Source: Trifolium pratense
Taxonomy: Eukaryota > Streptophyta > Magnoliopsida > Fabales > Fabaceae
Length of the DNA: 64,000 nt
Assembly (NCBI RefSeq): GCF_020283565.1
Contig: NC_060060.1
Coordinates: forward strand, 72,587,257-72,651,256
Direction of reading: 5' to 3'
Both the position numbers and the translations under genes were made by a program. Below, piece by piece: positions 15,206 through 25,498 of this stretch. The notes beneath the pieces are model-generated. The model was not told the origin of the DNA and did not search any database. It was given only the letters and a program-made list of their open reading frames with translations. Every line of letters starts with the position of its first letter. Position 1 is the stretch's first letter.

Positions 15206-16612
15206 ATGGACAAAGAAGGAGGGTTTGTTACCAGACCACCTCTTCTGGTTGGTGCTTCAAACTATGACTATTGGAAGTCCCGCATGATGGCCTTTCTAAG
15301 ACAAATTGATAGCAAGACATGGAAGGCAGTTCTGAGAGGTTGGACTCCACCTGTGAAGATGGACAAAGATGGTAAACCAACTCTTGAGCTGAAATCTGCT
15401 GAAGAATGGTCCAAAGAAGAGGATGAGCTTGCTCTTGCAAACTCAAAAGCATTATATGCACTATATAATGGTGTTGACAAGCACATATTCAGACTCATCA
15501 AAAAGTGTGTCTCTGCTAAGGAAGCTTGGACAATCCTTGAAACTGTTCATGAAGGTACTTCTAAAGTGAAGCTGTCAAAGCTACAACTCCTAACAACTAA
15601 GTTTGAGAATCTTAGAATGAATGATGATGAAACCATTCAGGATTTTCACATGACCATACTTGATTTTGACAATCAATTTGATGCCTTGGGTGAAAAGATA
15701 CCTGAAGAAAAGCTGATAAGAAAAATGCTCAGGTCTCTACCTAAGAAGTTTGACATGAAAGTCACAGCTATAGAAGAAGCAAAGGATATCACAGATATGA
15801 AGCTAGATGAACTGGTTGGTTCACTACAAACCTATGAGGTAGCTACAAATGAAAAGATGGATAAGAAAAACAAAAGTATTGCGTTTGTTTCAAATGCTGA
15901 GGAAGAAGATCAACTGAGTGACACAGAGTCTGAACAAAGCATCTCTGATGCAATGGTTCTTTTGGGAAAACAATTTAATAAGGTGCTAAAGAGAATGGAC
16001 AAACGCTCTAAGACAGGTGCAGCTGACATTGGTCGCAACACTTACAGGAATTTCAGAAAACCTGTAACAGATGAAAAATCAGCTCCAAATAAAGGTGTTC
16101 AATGCCATGAATGTGAGGGGTTTGGTCACATTAGAAGCGAATGTGGAACCTTTCTGAAGAAACAAAAGAAGGGGTTAACTGTAACTTGGTCAGATGAAGA
16201 TTCTGAAGGAGAAGCCGATACTGCAAAAGCTATACATGTATTGACAAGTGTCTGCACATCTGACACTGAATCATGTGAAGAAGAACTAACCTTTGATGAA
16301 CTTGCTGATTCATATAAAAAGCTGTGTCTAAAGAGTGCAGAAGTCTGCAGAGTCTCTGAAGAGCAAAAAGAAACAATCACTAAGTTGCAAACTGAGAGAG
16401 CTGTTAATCTGTCAAGAATCTCTGAATTTAGTACTAAATGGGAAGATAGTTTAAAGATCATTGAGGAACAGAAAGCAACTATCATCAACTTAGAAGCTGA
16501 CAAGATCAAACAACTGACTGAGATAGCCCATCTGAATGAAGAGGTAACTGAATTAAACTCTCATCTTGAGAATTTAAAGAAGCATGTTCTTAGGGCTATT
16601 CAAAGGAAGTGA
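15206..16612 (+). CDS. gag: Sirevirus Gag
   Basis: Structural (capsid/nucleocapsid) protein of the outer element, 468 codons, starting MDKEGG 56 nt after the primer site. Residues about 10-50 (NYDYWKSRMMAFL) and 105-215 (KVKLSKLQLLTTKFENL, then a LRSLPKKFD block) are the UBN2-type Gag core of Copia elements. A CCHC zinc knuckle with Cys300, Cys303, His308 and Cys313 is followed by acidic stretches and a long heptad-like C-terminus (about 370-460), probably coiled coil. It ends with a TGA at 16610-16612, overlapping the pol frame by 29 nt. In the nested relative gag and pol are one frame at this point, so the break here is probably an indel and not a designed frameshift. Confidence 0.92.
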   Translation: MDKEGGFVTRPPLLVGASNYDYWKSRMMAFLRQIDSKTWKAVLRGWTPPVKMDKDGKPTLELKSAEEWSKEEDELALANSKALYALYNGVDKHIFRLIKKCVSAKEAWTILETVHEGTSKVKLSKLQLLTTKFENLRMNDDETIQDFHMTILDFDNQFDALGEKIPEEKLIRKMLRSLPKKFDMKVTAIEEAKDITDMKLDELVGSLQTYEVATNEKMDKKNKSIAFVSNAEEEDQLSDTESEQSISDAMVLLGKQFNKVLKRMDKRSKTGAADIGRNTYRNFRKPVTDEKSAPNKGVQCHECEGFGHIRSECGTFLKKQKKGLTVTWSDEDSEGEADTAKAIHVLTSVCTSDTESCEEELTFDELADSYKKLCLKSAEVCRVSEEQKETITKLQTERAVNLSRISEFSTKWEDSLKIIEEQKATIINLEADKIKQLTEIAHLNEEVTELNSHLENLKKHVLRAIQRK

Positions 16613-17878
16613 TCTAGATGAAATCCTGGAAACTTTGCCTGCTCCTAGTAGATCCAAAACAGGCATTGGGTATGAATACAAAAATGTTAATAGGATTATG
16701 GATTACAACAAAGAAGGGAAATATATGCCTGAGATAAGTAAACAACCGTCTCCAAAAATGCATGACAGGATGTCGTCACACCTGTCTCCTAGACAGCAGA
16801 GACAAGTGTTGCCACATGTGGCACCACATCAGCAAAGATGGCAGAGACCTAGGTTTATACCTAGACCAAGAAACAGGTACCACTCATGGAGATGTCATCA
16901 CTGTGGAAGAAAGGGGCACATAAGGCCTTACTGCTACAAATTGTATGGGTATCCAAGTGAAATCCCTCAAGAGTCTGATCCATCCATTACTAAAACAAAG
17001 ATGGAATGGAAGCAAAAAGATGATGCAACCAATACCAAGGAGTATACAGCTGAAAGCAGTGGGAAAAGTCTGATTGCCCATACGTCACTCAGAGCCTCAT
17101 CAAAAGAAGATTGGTACTTTGATAGTGGTTGTTCCAGACATATGACTGGTGTTGAAAAGTATTTGAAAGAGGTAAAATCCTATGCCACAAGTTTTGTGAC
17201 ATTTGGAGATGGAGCAAAGGGGGAAATCAAAGGTATTGGAAGATTGATTGACCATGGTCTACCAAAACTTGAAAATGTACTCCTTGTAAAAGGACTAACT
17301 GCCAATCTAATCAGTATAAGCCAACTATGTGATCAAGGCATGAAAGTCAACTTTACAAAAAATGAATGTCTGGTCAGCAATAATGAAGGAGACATCCTTA
17401 TGAGGGGTGTTAGATCAAAAGACAACTGCTACTTGTGGATCCCTCTTGAAGAAGCCAATGTATCTACATGTCTCTTAACTAAAAATGAAGAGGATAAGCT
17501 GTGGCATCAAAAATTAGGACATCTTAACCTGAAGAGCATGAAGAAAGTCATATCAGAAGAAGCTGTCAGAGGACTACCAAGCTTACAGATACAGGAAGGC
17601 AATTTTTGTGGTGAATGTCAGATTGGGAAGCAAACCAAAGTGTCGCACCAAAAGTTGCAACACTTGACCACCTCTAGAGTTCTTGAGTTACTACATATGG
17701 ATCTGATGGGGCCCATACAAGTTGAGAGTCTTGGAGGTAAGAAATATGTTCTTGTTATTGTTGATGACTTCTCTAGATATACTTGGGTAAATTTCATTAG
17801 GGAAAAATCTGAGACTTTTGAAGAATTCAAAAATCTTTGTGTACAACTTCAAAAGGAGAAAGACTGTGATATTGTAAG
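16584..17878 (+). CDS. pol: Sirevirus Pol, N-terminal half: zinc knuckle, protease, start of integrase
   Basis: Read in the +1 frame relative to gag. A second CCHC knuckle (CHHCGRKGHIRPYC) starts near residue 104 of the open frame. The aspartic protease motif DSGCSRHMTG has its Asp near residue 180. The Gag-pre-integrase domain (LWHQKLGHLNL) and the zinc-binding CGECQIGKQ lead into integrase with the first catalytic Asp in LLHMDLMGP (Asp codon 17700). The frame is cut at 17878 by the nested element, within codons for the second integrase block, and resumes in the same frame at 25499. No stop is present before the insertion. A translated product would now run only a short way into the nested LTR (stop by 18017). 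Confidence 0.92.
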
Positions 17879-19003
17879 TGTTGGTGTTTTATGTTGGCCT
17901 CATTTTGCTAAAACAAATATTCAAGCAAGATGTTGGATAGAATGCTTTAACATTGGATACAACATTCATGCTTCAACATTGGATACCACATCCAGTGCGC
18001 TCTGTTTTCGCGAATGATATATTTTTGCGTAAGATCTTTGAAAGATTTGATTGAAGAATTAATCCACGCCTTTTAATTTGTGTGCCAACACACAGGTGTT
18101 TCCAGAATCTTCAGTAAGCGATTTATGTGTTATTTGTTCCTCAATATTAAGAGATAAAAGATTTAAATTCTAAATATGGAATCCACAATAAATGTTCGTT
18201 TGAGATAAGGAGCGCTGTCACGTATAATTAATAATGGATCTCGTGATCAAGTTTTGTTTGCTAATCAGATCTTCAAGTTAAGGAAACAAAACATTTTAAT
18301 TGAAGATTATTCCTTGAAGGAACCTTTAATCAAGCTGTGCTATTGAAGCCTAATTGAAGACCTAGCCTGAGCTAGTGAAGGTTATTTAAAGAATGTTGAC
18401 ACCATTGTTCAAGCAACTGAAACCAGATTTGAGTCTTACAAAGCATGTGTTCAGGGTTTTAGTATTGTTAATTGTGTTCTGAGTCTTGTGTTGATTTATA
18501 CACTGATTAGGAACTGTGTGTCTTTGTGTTGTAATATCTCTGGAGCTTCTAAGCAAGGAGATAGTGTGTGTATACAATTCCAAAGCTTTTAAGTAAGGAA
18601 TTGGTATGTGTTTTATGAAGTGTGTCTTCACCTGTTGAATCTAGAAGTGTACGATCACAGTGGCTGTGATCAAGAGGAGGTGAGCGGAGGTTCTCATACC
18701 TAGGTGTGACTTAGGTAGAATATAGCACGGGTGGTGATTAGGTGAGAAGTCTTAAACGGGGCGTTTATTGAGGGCTTCAAACTAATACTATCATAGTGGA
18801 TTCACTCCTGGATTGGTATCCCCCAGAGTAGGCTGTTATGCTGAACTGGGTTAACAAATAACTGTGTTATTCTATTTCGTGCATTTTATATTTCCTTATT
18901 GTTCGTCTAGTTCAGTGTTGAACACAGTGTTGGATCATCGGATCAAACATACAGTGTTGGAGCATCGTGTTCAACATCGTGTTACTAGTGTGCCAGAATT
19001 TCA
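17879..19003 (+). repeat. 5' LTR of nested Sirevirus
   Basis: Starts TGTTGG and ends TTTCA. Near its end are several GTGTTG/CATCGTG repeats (18913-18983). Apart from its ends it has little similarity to the LTR of the host element. Confidence 0.96.
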
Positions 19004-19005
19004 AT

Positions 19006-19017
19006 TGGCATCAGAGC
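19006..19017 (+). other. Variant primer-binding site
   Basis: TGGCATCAGAGC, one base different from the usual TGGTATCAGAGC. The same variant occurs at 59354-59365 in another Sirevirus of this window. Confidence 0.8.
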
Positions 19018-19071
19018 AGGCACCCTGTTCTGGATTTAGGGTGAGCTCCAGGGAAAATACTTTCTGGTGAA

Positions 19072-22071
19072 ATGGACAAGGAAGGAGGAACAATTTCCAG
19101 ACCGCCCCTACTGATAGGGCCTGAGAACTATGACTACTGGAAAGCTAAGATGATGGTTTTTCTTAAATCCATTGATAGCAGAACATGGAAAGCTGTAGAA
19201 AATGGCTGGGAACCCCCAGTGGTCATTGATAAGGATGGAAAGAAAACCAGTGAAATCAAGCCTACAAAAGACTATTCTAAAGATGAGGATGACTTAGCTC
19301 TAGGAAACTCAAAAGCCTTAAATGCCATATTCAATGGGGTGGACATCAACATGTTCAGACTTGTCAAACGATGCACTGTGGCTAAACATGCGTGGGAGAT
19401 ACTTAGGAAAGCACATGAAGGAACCAACAAGGTAAAGTTGTCCAAACTTCAGATGCTTCGCACAAGCTTTGAAAATCTGAGTATGAAGGAAGAAGAGACT
19501 ATTCATGATTTTCACATGAATATTTTAGAATTTGCAAATTCTTTTGATGCCTTGGGAGAACCCATATCAGATGAAAAGCTTGTGAGCAAAATTCTCAGAT
19601 CTCTACCTAAGAGGTTTGACATGAAAGTGACAGCAATTGAAGAATCTCAAGATCTGGTCAACATTCAAGTGGATGAACTAATAGGCTCACTTCAAACCTA
19701 TGAGTTAGGCATGAATCAAAGAAAAGAAAAGAAAAATAAAAGTTTAGCCTTTGCCTCCAACACTAGAGAAGATGAAGAATCAGATTTGGAGAGTGATGAA
19801 AGTTTGTCAGAAGCAATGGTCTTGCTAGGAAGACAATTCAACAGAATCGTGAAAAGAATGGACAAAAAGTCTAAGTTCAATGTGCCAAGCATCAAGCTCG
19901 ACATCAACAAACAGACCAATGATCAAAGAAGGGCTAGAAGTGATGAGAAAACCAGTCAGTCAGAAGGGGTCCAGTGTCAAGAATGTGAAGGATATGGACA
20001 CATCAAAGCTGAATGTCCTACCTTTCTGAAGAGACAAAAGAAAAGTCTGGCTATCACTTGGTCAGATGAGGATGACTCAGAGGAGGAAACTGAAAGTGGA
20101 TCTGCAAAACATGTCAATGCGCTGACAGGTCTGTGTGAGTCTGATGCTGAATCATGTGATGAAACATCTTATGAAGAACTGGTTGCCACCTATAAGGATC
20201 TGTTCATCAGGAGTAATGAAGTTTGTAAGGCATTGGAAAGACAAAAGAAGGTTAATTGTCAACTACAGGCTGAGAAGAATGACTATCTTGCAAAAATTGA
20301 TGCTCTCAACAAAGAGATTGAAAAACTAAATGTTGACTTGGAGCATACTAGAAGACAAGTCAGAGTTTATGGATCAGGAGAAGAAAAATTCCAAGCAATG
20401 CTATTGAAACAAAGTGCAGGAAAGAAACCAATTGGCTTTGACTATGAGATTGTTGATCAACAAATGGGATACAACAAAGCTACAATCAGTACTCCCATTG
20501 AGAAGACTTTTCCTGTCAGTGCTGGCTTTTTACCACCACATCCTCCCACACACCAGGGAACTGACACTTGGTTAAAATCCAAACCTAAGCCTCCTGCACA
20601 GACTGGATCGATGCCTCAACATCCTCCTCCACATCTGAATAACTGGTCAAGAACTAAATCTAGAAGAAGGAACTGGAGATGTCACTATTGTGGTAGGAAA
20701 GGGCACATAAGGCCTTATTGCTATAAATTGTATGGTTACCCAAAGAATTTCCGGTCACCTGCACCAAAGCCAGAAAATGTGAAGACTAAGAAAGAGTGGA
20801 AAGAAAAAGAGAATGATGTATGTCTGATAGCTCACACATCACTACGAGCATCATCTAGACAAGATTGGTACTTTGACAGTGGATGTTCAAGACACATGAC
20901 TGGAGTGGAAGGATGTCTTGCCAACTTAAAATCCTATGCCACAAGTTATGTAACCTTTGGTGATGGAGCTAAGGGAGAGATAAAAGGAATTGGGAATCTA
21001 ATCAACAATGGATTGCCAAATCTAGATAATGTTCTATTGGTGAAAGGTCTTACAACTAATCTAATCAGCATTAGCCAGTTGTGTGATCAAGGCATGAAAG
21101 TAAACTTCACAAAATCAGAATGTCTTGTTACAAATGAAGAAGGAAGACTCTTGATGAAGGGTGTGATGTCAAAGGACAACTGCTACTTATGGGTCTCTGA
21201 AGAAGAAAACCACTTGTCCACTTGTCTCTTAAGCAAAGAGGATAAAGTGAAGCTGTGGCATCAAAAAATGGGTCACTTACATCTGAGAGGTTTGGAAAAG
21301 GTCATAGCAGAAGAAACAATCAAGGGAAATCCAAAGCTCAAGATTTAGGAAGGAACTATATGTGGTGAGTGCCAAATAGGCAAGCAAACCATGGTGGCAC
21401 ATCCGAGGCTCCAACATTCGGTTACATCTAGAGCACTTGAACTATTACACATAGATCTGATGGCACCTATGCAGACTGAAAATCTTGGTGGTAAAAGGTA
21501 TGTTTTTGCTTTGAAAGATGATTTTTCTAGATTCACTTGGATAGATTTCCTTAGAGAAAAATCAGACAGCTTTGAAACTTTTAGAAACTTATGCTTACAA
21601 CTTCAAAGAGAAAAGGAGGTTGTTATTGTAAGAATAAGAAGTGATCGTGGAAAAGAATTTGAGAATGCAAAATTCTTTGATTCCTGTGCATCAGAAGGCA
21701 TTTTTCTTGGATACTCCACAAACAGCAGAGCTTACAGAGTTTATAACTCTAGAACTAAAGTTACCGTGGAATTAATGAATGTGGTAGTTGATGATGCATC
21801 ATCAACCAAAACAGCAGATGATGAATCATCCATTCAACAGTCATATGATATTGTATTTGATGAAGTTTCAGGTTCTAACAATGAATCTGCTGATCCTAAA
21901 TCAAAACTTGCTCGTGTCAACAAAGTCCCATTTATCAGGGATTTAGTTGAAGAAAATATTGTGAAGCTTGATCATGTTGCTATTGGATGCATATTCAGTA
22001 AAGCATTGGATGTTGTTGAGTTTGAAAGGCTAAGGGGCAAATTAGGAATTTGCCTGCATAAGGAATTGTAG
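19072..22071 (+). pseudogene. gag-pol: Gag-protease-integrase fusion of nested Sirevirus, RT and RNase H deleted
   Basis: One reading frame runs from MDKEGG (19072) to a TAG (22069-22071), broken only by an in-frame TAG at 21346-21348 where the host element has Gln. It encodes Gag with knuckle CQECEGYGHIKAEC, a second knuckle CHYCGRKGHIRPYC, protease DSGCSRHMTG, the pre-integrase domain (LWHQKMGHLHL) and integrase up to RIRSDRGKEF. It then jumps across about 117 residues from the second-Asp block to IFLGYSTNS, with Glu-Gly-Ile at both breakpoints in the host element. A second in-frame jump near 21930 removes all of reverse transcriptase and most of RNase H and rejoins at FIRDLVEE...LRGKLGICL. 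Both deletions keep frame. Gag and protease could still be made; integration and cDNA synthesis need another element. Confidence 0.88.
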
Positions 22072-22122
22072 CAGTTAAGGAGTTTTGAGCGTGCAACCAC
22101 ATTTTTCACTTCGCTCCCACCA

Positions 22123-23077
22123 GTGATGCACGCTAATTCCGGGCAATCATATCAAAATTGCCATAACCGTTTCATAACATGCAATCAACTCTCTTTCACC
22201 TACTGTCCCACTGATTGTGCTTTGTTTGAAGTTCAATTCAATCAAAAACTATTTTATTTCAATCAGATCACCATGTTAAACTCTGATAATACTGTTGATG
22301 CTACTGTACAACCATTTGTAGTTGTGAATGATCATGTGGCTCCATCTGATAAGTCCATCTCTGATTCTGTTGTTGAGCTTGTTACTTTTTCTATCAAGGA
22401 GAACATTACTACCCTTGATGTTGCACAGGATGTTGGAACATCCTCTGTCCAGCCTAATCCAAATGCTACCACTATCACTGAGTCTTTTGGTGATAGCTGT
22501 GATTTTGAGGCTGCTACTGAAGATGAATTGCAGGACAAAGAAAAGAATGATATTCCTGCTAATGTTATTGAAGACTCTAAAACAGAGGAAAGTATAGAGA
22601 AAGTTGTCTCTCTTGGTGATAAAGATACTGAGTCTGAAAAGATAGTAGATGAAGAACAAGAGATGATTGATCTTGATGAGGTTGACTTCTTGGATGAACC
22701 TCAGCCAAAGACTGTTCATGGGAGATTGGAACAATGTTTTCTTATGCCCTTGTCATATTGTGCAAACAAGGGGAAATATCTATTTTGTGAATGTTGACTA
22801 TGTGTTTGTTGTGATGGAGGTAGTAGATATGCTTTTTACAACCTCTAGTTAGATGGATGAAAAGAAGCTGTAGTTTGAGCGAATGATTCATGCTCCGAAG
22901 CTTGAAGAAGCTGCATTAGAAGCAACTGATACAGGTATTGATGAGAATCTGAGTGTTGATGCAGGTGGTGATAATGAGGAAGAAGACTCTGAGGTTGAAG
23001 ATGAGGGAAATGATTCCCCAAGACAGTGCCTCTGTGTAATGTTTTTTTTGGATTTATTTTCCATGTGTGGGCTATGA
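22123..23077 (+). pseudogene. Envelope-like gene remnant of nested Sirevirus
   Basis: An acidic, Ser/Thr-rich reading frame (22123-22797) follows the short intergenic piece after pol, as the envelope-like gene does in the host element. A shorter frame at 22883-23077 gives an acidic tail (EEEDSEVEDEGND) like the C-terminus of the intact version. The conserved middle domain is missing and stops lie between the two parts. No membrane segment was recognised. It is probably not functional. Confidence 0.6.
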
Positions 23078-23170
23078 TCTAAATTTAAGCACCCTGTGTG
23101 CATCTGGACTGTGATATTCTGCACCATGTCTCTGGATTTTCTGCTATTTCTATGAAGACCCTATTTTGTC

Positions 23171-24368
23171 TAAAAAGGGGGAGTAGTTGGTAGCTAGTAG
23201 TGTGCAGTATGCTGATGTGCTATCTGATGTTGCTGCATCTGATATGTGTTGTAGTACTTATGTTTGCTCTGCATGAGTTAAGGGGGAGTAAGTTCTGATA
23301 TGCATGTGGTACTCGGATACCTTGTTCTGATATGCACTTATTTAGGGGGAGTAAAAATGTTTGATTAAATTTTTGCTCATCTCTGATATTGAGGGGGAGT
23401 AAAAATGTTTGATTAAATTTTTGCTTATCTCTGATATTGAGGGGGAGTAGTATTATTTAGTATTATTTAGTGAGCATGATGTGCTGACAGATGCTCTAAC
23501 ATCTGGTGTGGGCACGCTAGCAGTATGTAATGTATAGTATCTGATGTATATGCTCTGCATATGTTCTGAATGTGCTCTGCATGAGTGGTGTGATGTTTTG
23601 ATACTCTATTATGCATGTCTTGAAGGGGATTAGTTATCTGATGTTTTATGATGTGGTGCTTAATGTTGAGACATTTGCCCTTCCTGTTGTGGAGTGGAGT
23701 ATATGTTATGTATAGCAATGCTGCTGCATTTTTGTATGTGAAGTAATGCTTATGCTATTACAAGACTACGGATTTCTAGATACTAATATATGGATTTGTT
23801 ATGCTCTGATACTCTGCACTATGGATTTCTGTGATACTCTTCGTTCATGAAGCTTCTGTTTGGCATATTTTGTGACTAAAAAGGGGGAGAGTTAGTAAGT
23901 CTGCCTGATGTACTGCTGATTGTCTGCTGAATCTGTGAAGAGTAGTATTATGTGCTGTGGTTTGCCTTGGTTTGCCTTTAGTGGCCCAATGCTAGATGTT
24001 CTAATCGATGCTGAATCACGTTACCTGATGCTCTGTTGAAAATGAACATCTTGATTCCTGAGAGGAATTTATTTTTCCCCGGTGATTCTTTTTATGAGAA
24101 TATTTTTCACTCCATTGGCGTTTTCCTGTGAGGCGAGTTGTGTTCACTATTCCGCTGTTGCATGCCTCTGTTATTCTTGTGCGATACAGCTATTCTTATT
24201 TGCTATTTTCATCTGAGAAGTTCTATTGAAAACTGCATTTGAAGATGTTCTACTTTACTTCATGACTGTGTGCTTATGTTGATTTGAAGAAAGGTAGGTG
24301 ATGTATCTCTCTAGATTGGTTGAAATGATCTTAAGTTGTTTTAGCCAAAAATTGCCAAAGGGGGAGAT
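23171..24368 (+). other. 3' region with multiple polypurine tracts (nested element)
   Basis: GGGGGAG-containing purine tracts recur near 23176, 23281, 23344, 23391, 23440, 23882 and 24358; the last (AAAGGGGGAGAT) directly precedes the 3' LTR. Repeated polypurine tracts are a Sirevirus feature. The rest is TG-rich non-coding sequence with ATGCTCTGATGTG-like repeats. Confidence 0.85.
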
Positions 24369-25493
24369 TGTTGGTGTTTTATGTTGGCCTCATTTTGCTA
24401 AAACAAATATTCAAGCAAGATGTTGGATAGAATGCTTTAACATTGGATACAACATTCATGCTTCAACATTGGATACCACATCCAGTGCGCTCTGTTTTCG
24501 CGAATGATATATTTTTGCGTAAGATCTTTGAAAGATTTGATTGAAGAATTAATCCACGCCTTTTAATTTGTGTGCCAACACACAGGTGTTTCCAGAATCT
24601 TCAGTAAGCGATTTATGTGTTATTTGTTCCTCAATATTAAGAGATAAAAGATTTAAATTCTAAATATGGAATCCACAATAAATGTTCGTTTGAGATAAGG
24701 AGCGCTGTCACGTATAATTAACAATGGATCTCGTGATCAAGTTTTGTTTGCTAATCAGATCTTCAAGTTAAGGAAACAAAACATTTTAATTGAAGATTAT
24801 TCCTTGAAGGAACCTTTAATCAAGCTGTGCTATTGAAGCCTAATTGAAGACCTAGCCTGAGCTAGTGAAGGTTATTTAAAGAATGTTGACACCATTGTTC
24901 AAGCAATTGAAACCAGATTTGAGTCTTACAAAGCATGTGTTCAGGGTTTTAGTATTGTTAATTGTGTTCTGAGTCTTGTGTTGATTTATACACTGATTAG
25001 GAACTGTGTGTCTTTGTGTTGTAATATCTCTGGAGCTTCTAAGCAAGGAGATAGTGTGTGTATACAATTCCAAAGCTTTTAAGTAAGGAATTGGTATGTG
25101 TTTTATGAAGTGTGTCTTCACCTGTTGAATCTAGAAGTGTACGATCACAGTGGCTGTGATCAAGAGGAGGTGAGCGGAGGTTCTCATACCTAGGTGTGAC
25201 TTAGGTAGAATATAGCACGGGTGGTGATTAGGTGAGAAGTCATAAACGGGGCGTTTATTGAGGGCTTCAAACTAATACTATCATAGTGGATTCACTCCTG
25301 GATTGGTATCCCCCAGAGTAGGCTGTTATGCTGAACTGGGTTAACAAATAACTGTGTTATTCTGTTTCGTGCATTTTATATTTCCTTATTGTTCGTCTAG
25401 TTCAGTGTTGAACACAGTGTTGGATCATCGGATCAAACATACAGTGTTGGAGCATCGTGTTCAACATCGTGTTACTAGTGTGCCAGAATTTCA
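24369..25493 (+). repeat. 3' LTR of nested Sirevirus
   Basis: Same length as the 5' copy, four substitutions seen, followed by target duplication GTAAG and the resumed integrase frame of the host element. Confidence 0.96.
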
Positions 25494-25498
25494 GTAAG

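Larger units (their letters stand above)
17879..25493 (+). mobile_element. Nested, deletion-derived Sirevirus
   Basis: Two 1125-bp LTRs (17879-19003, 24369-25493) with TG...CA ends and target duplication GTAAG (17874-17878, 25494-25498). It shares the Gag-Pol type of its host but has a different LTR. Integrase is shortened; reverse transcriptase and RNase H are gone except the last residues; the envelope-like gene is reduced to its ends. Four LTR differences were seen (near 18232, 18417, 18762 and 18874). It must have been moved by proteins supplied from elsewhere if the deletions preceded insertion. Confidence 0.95.
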
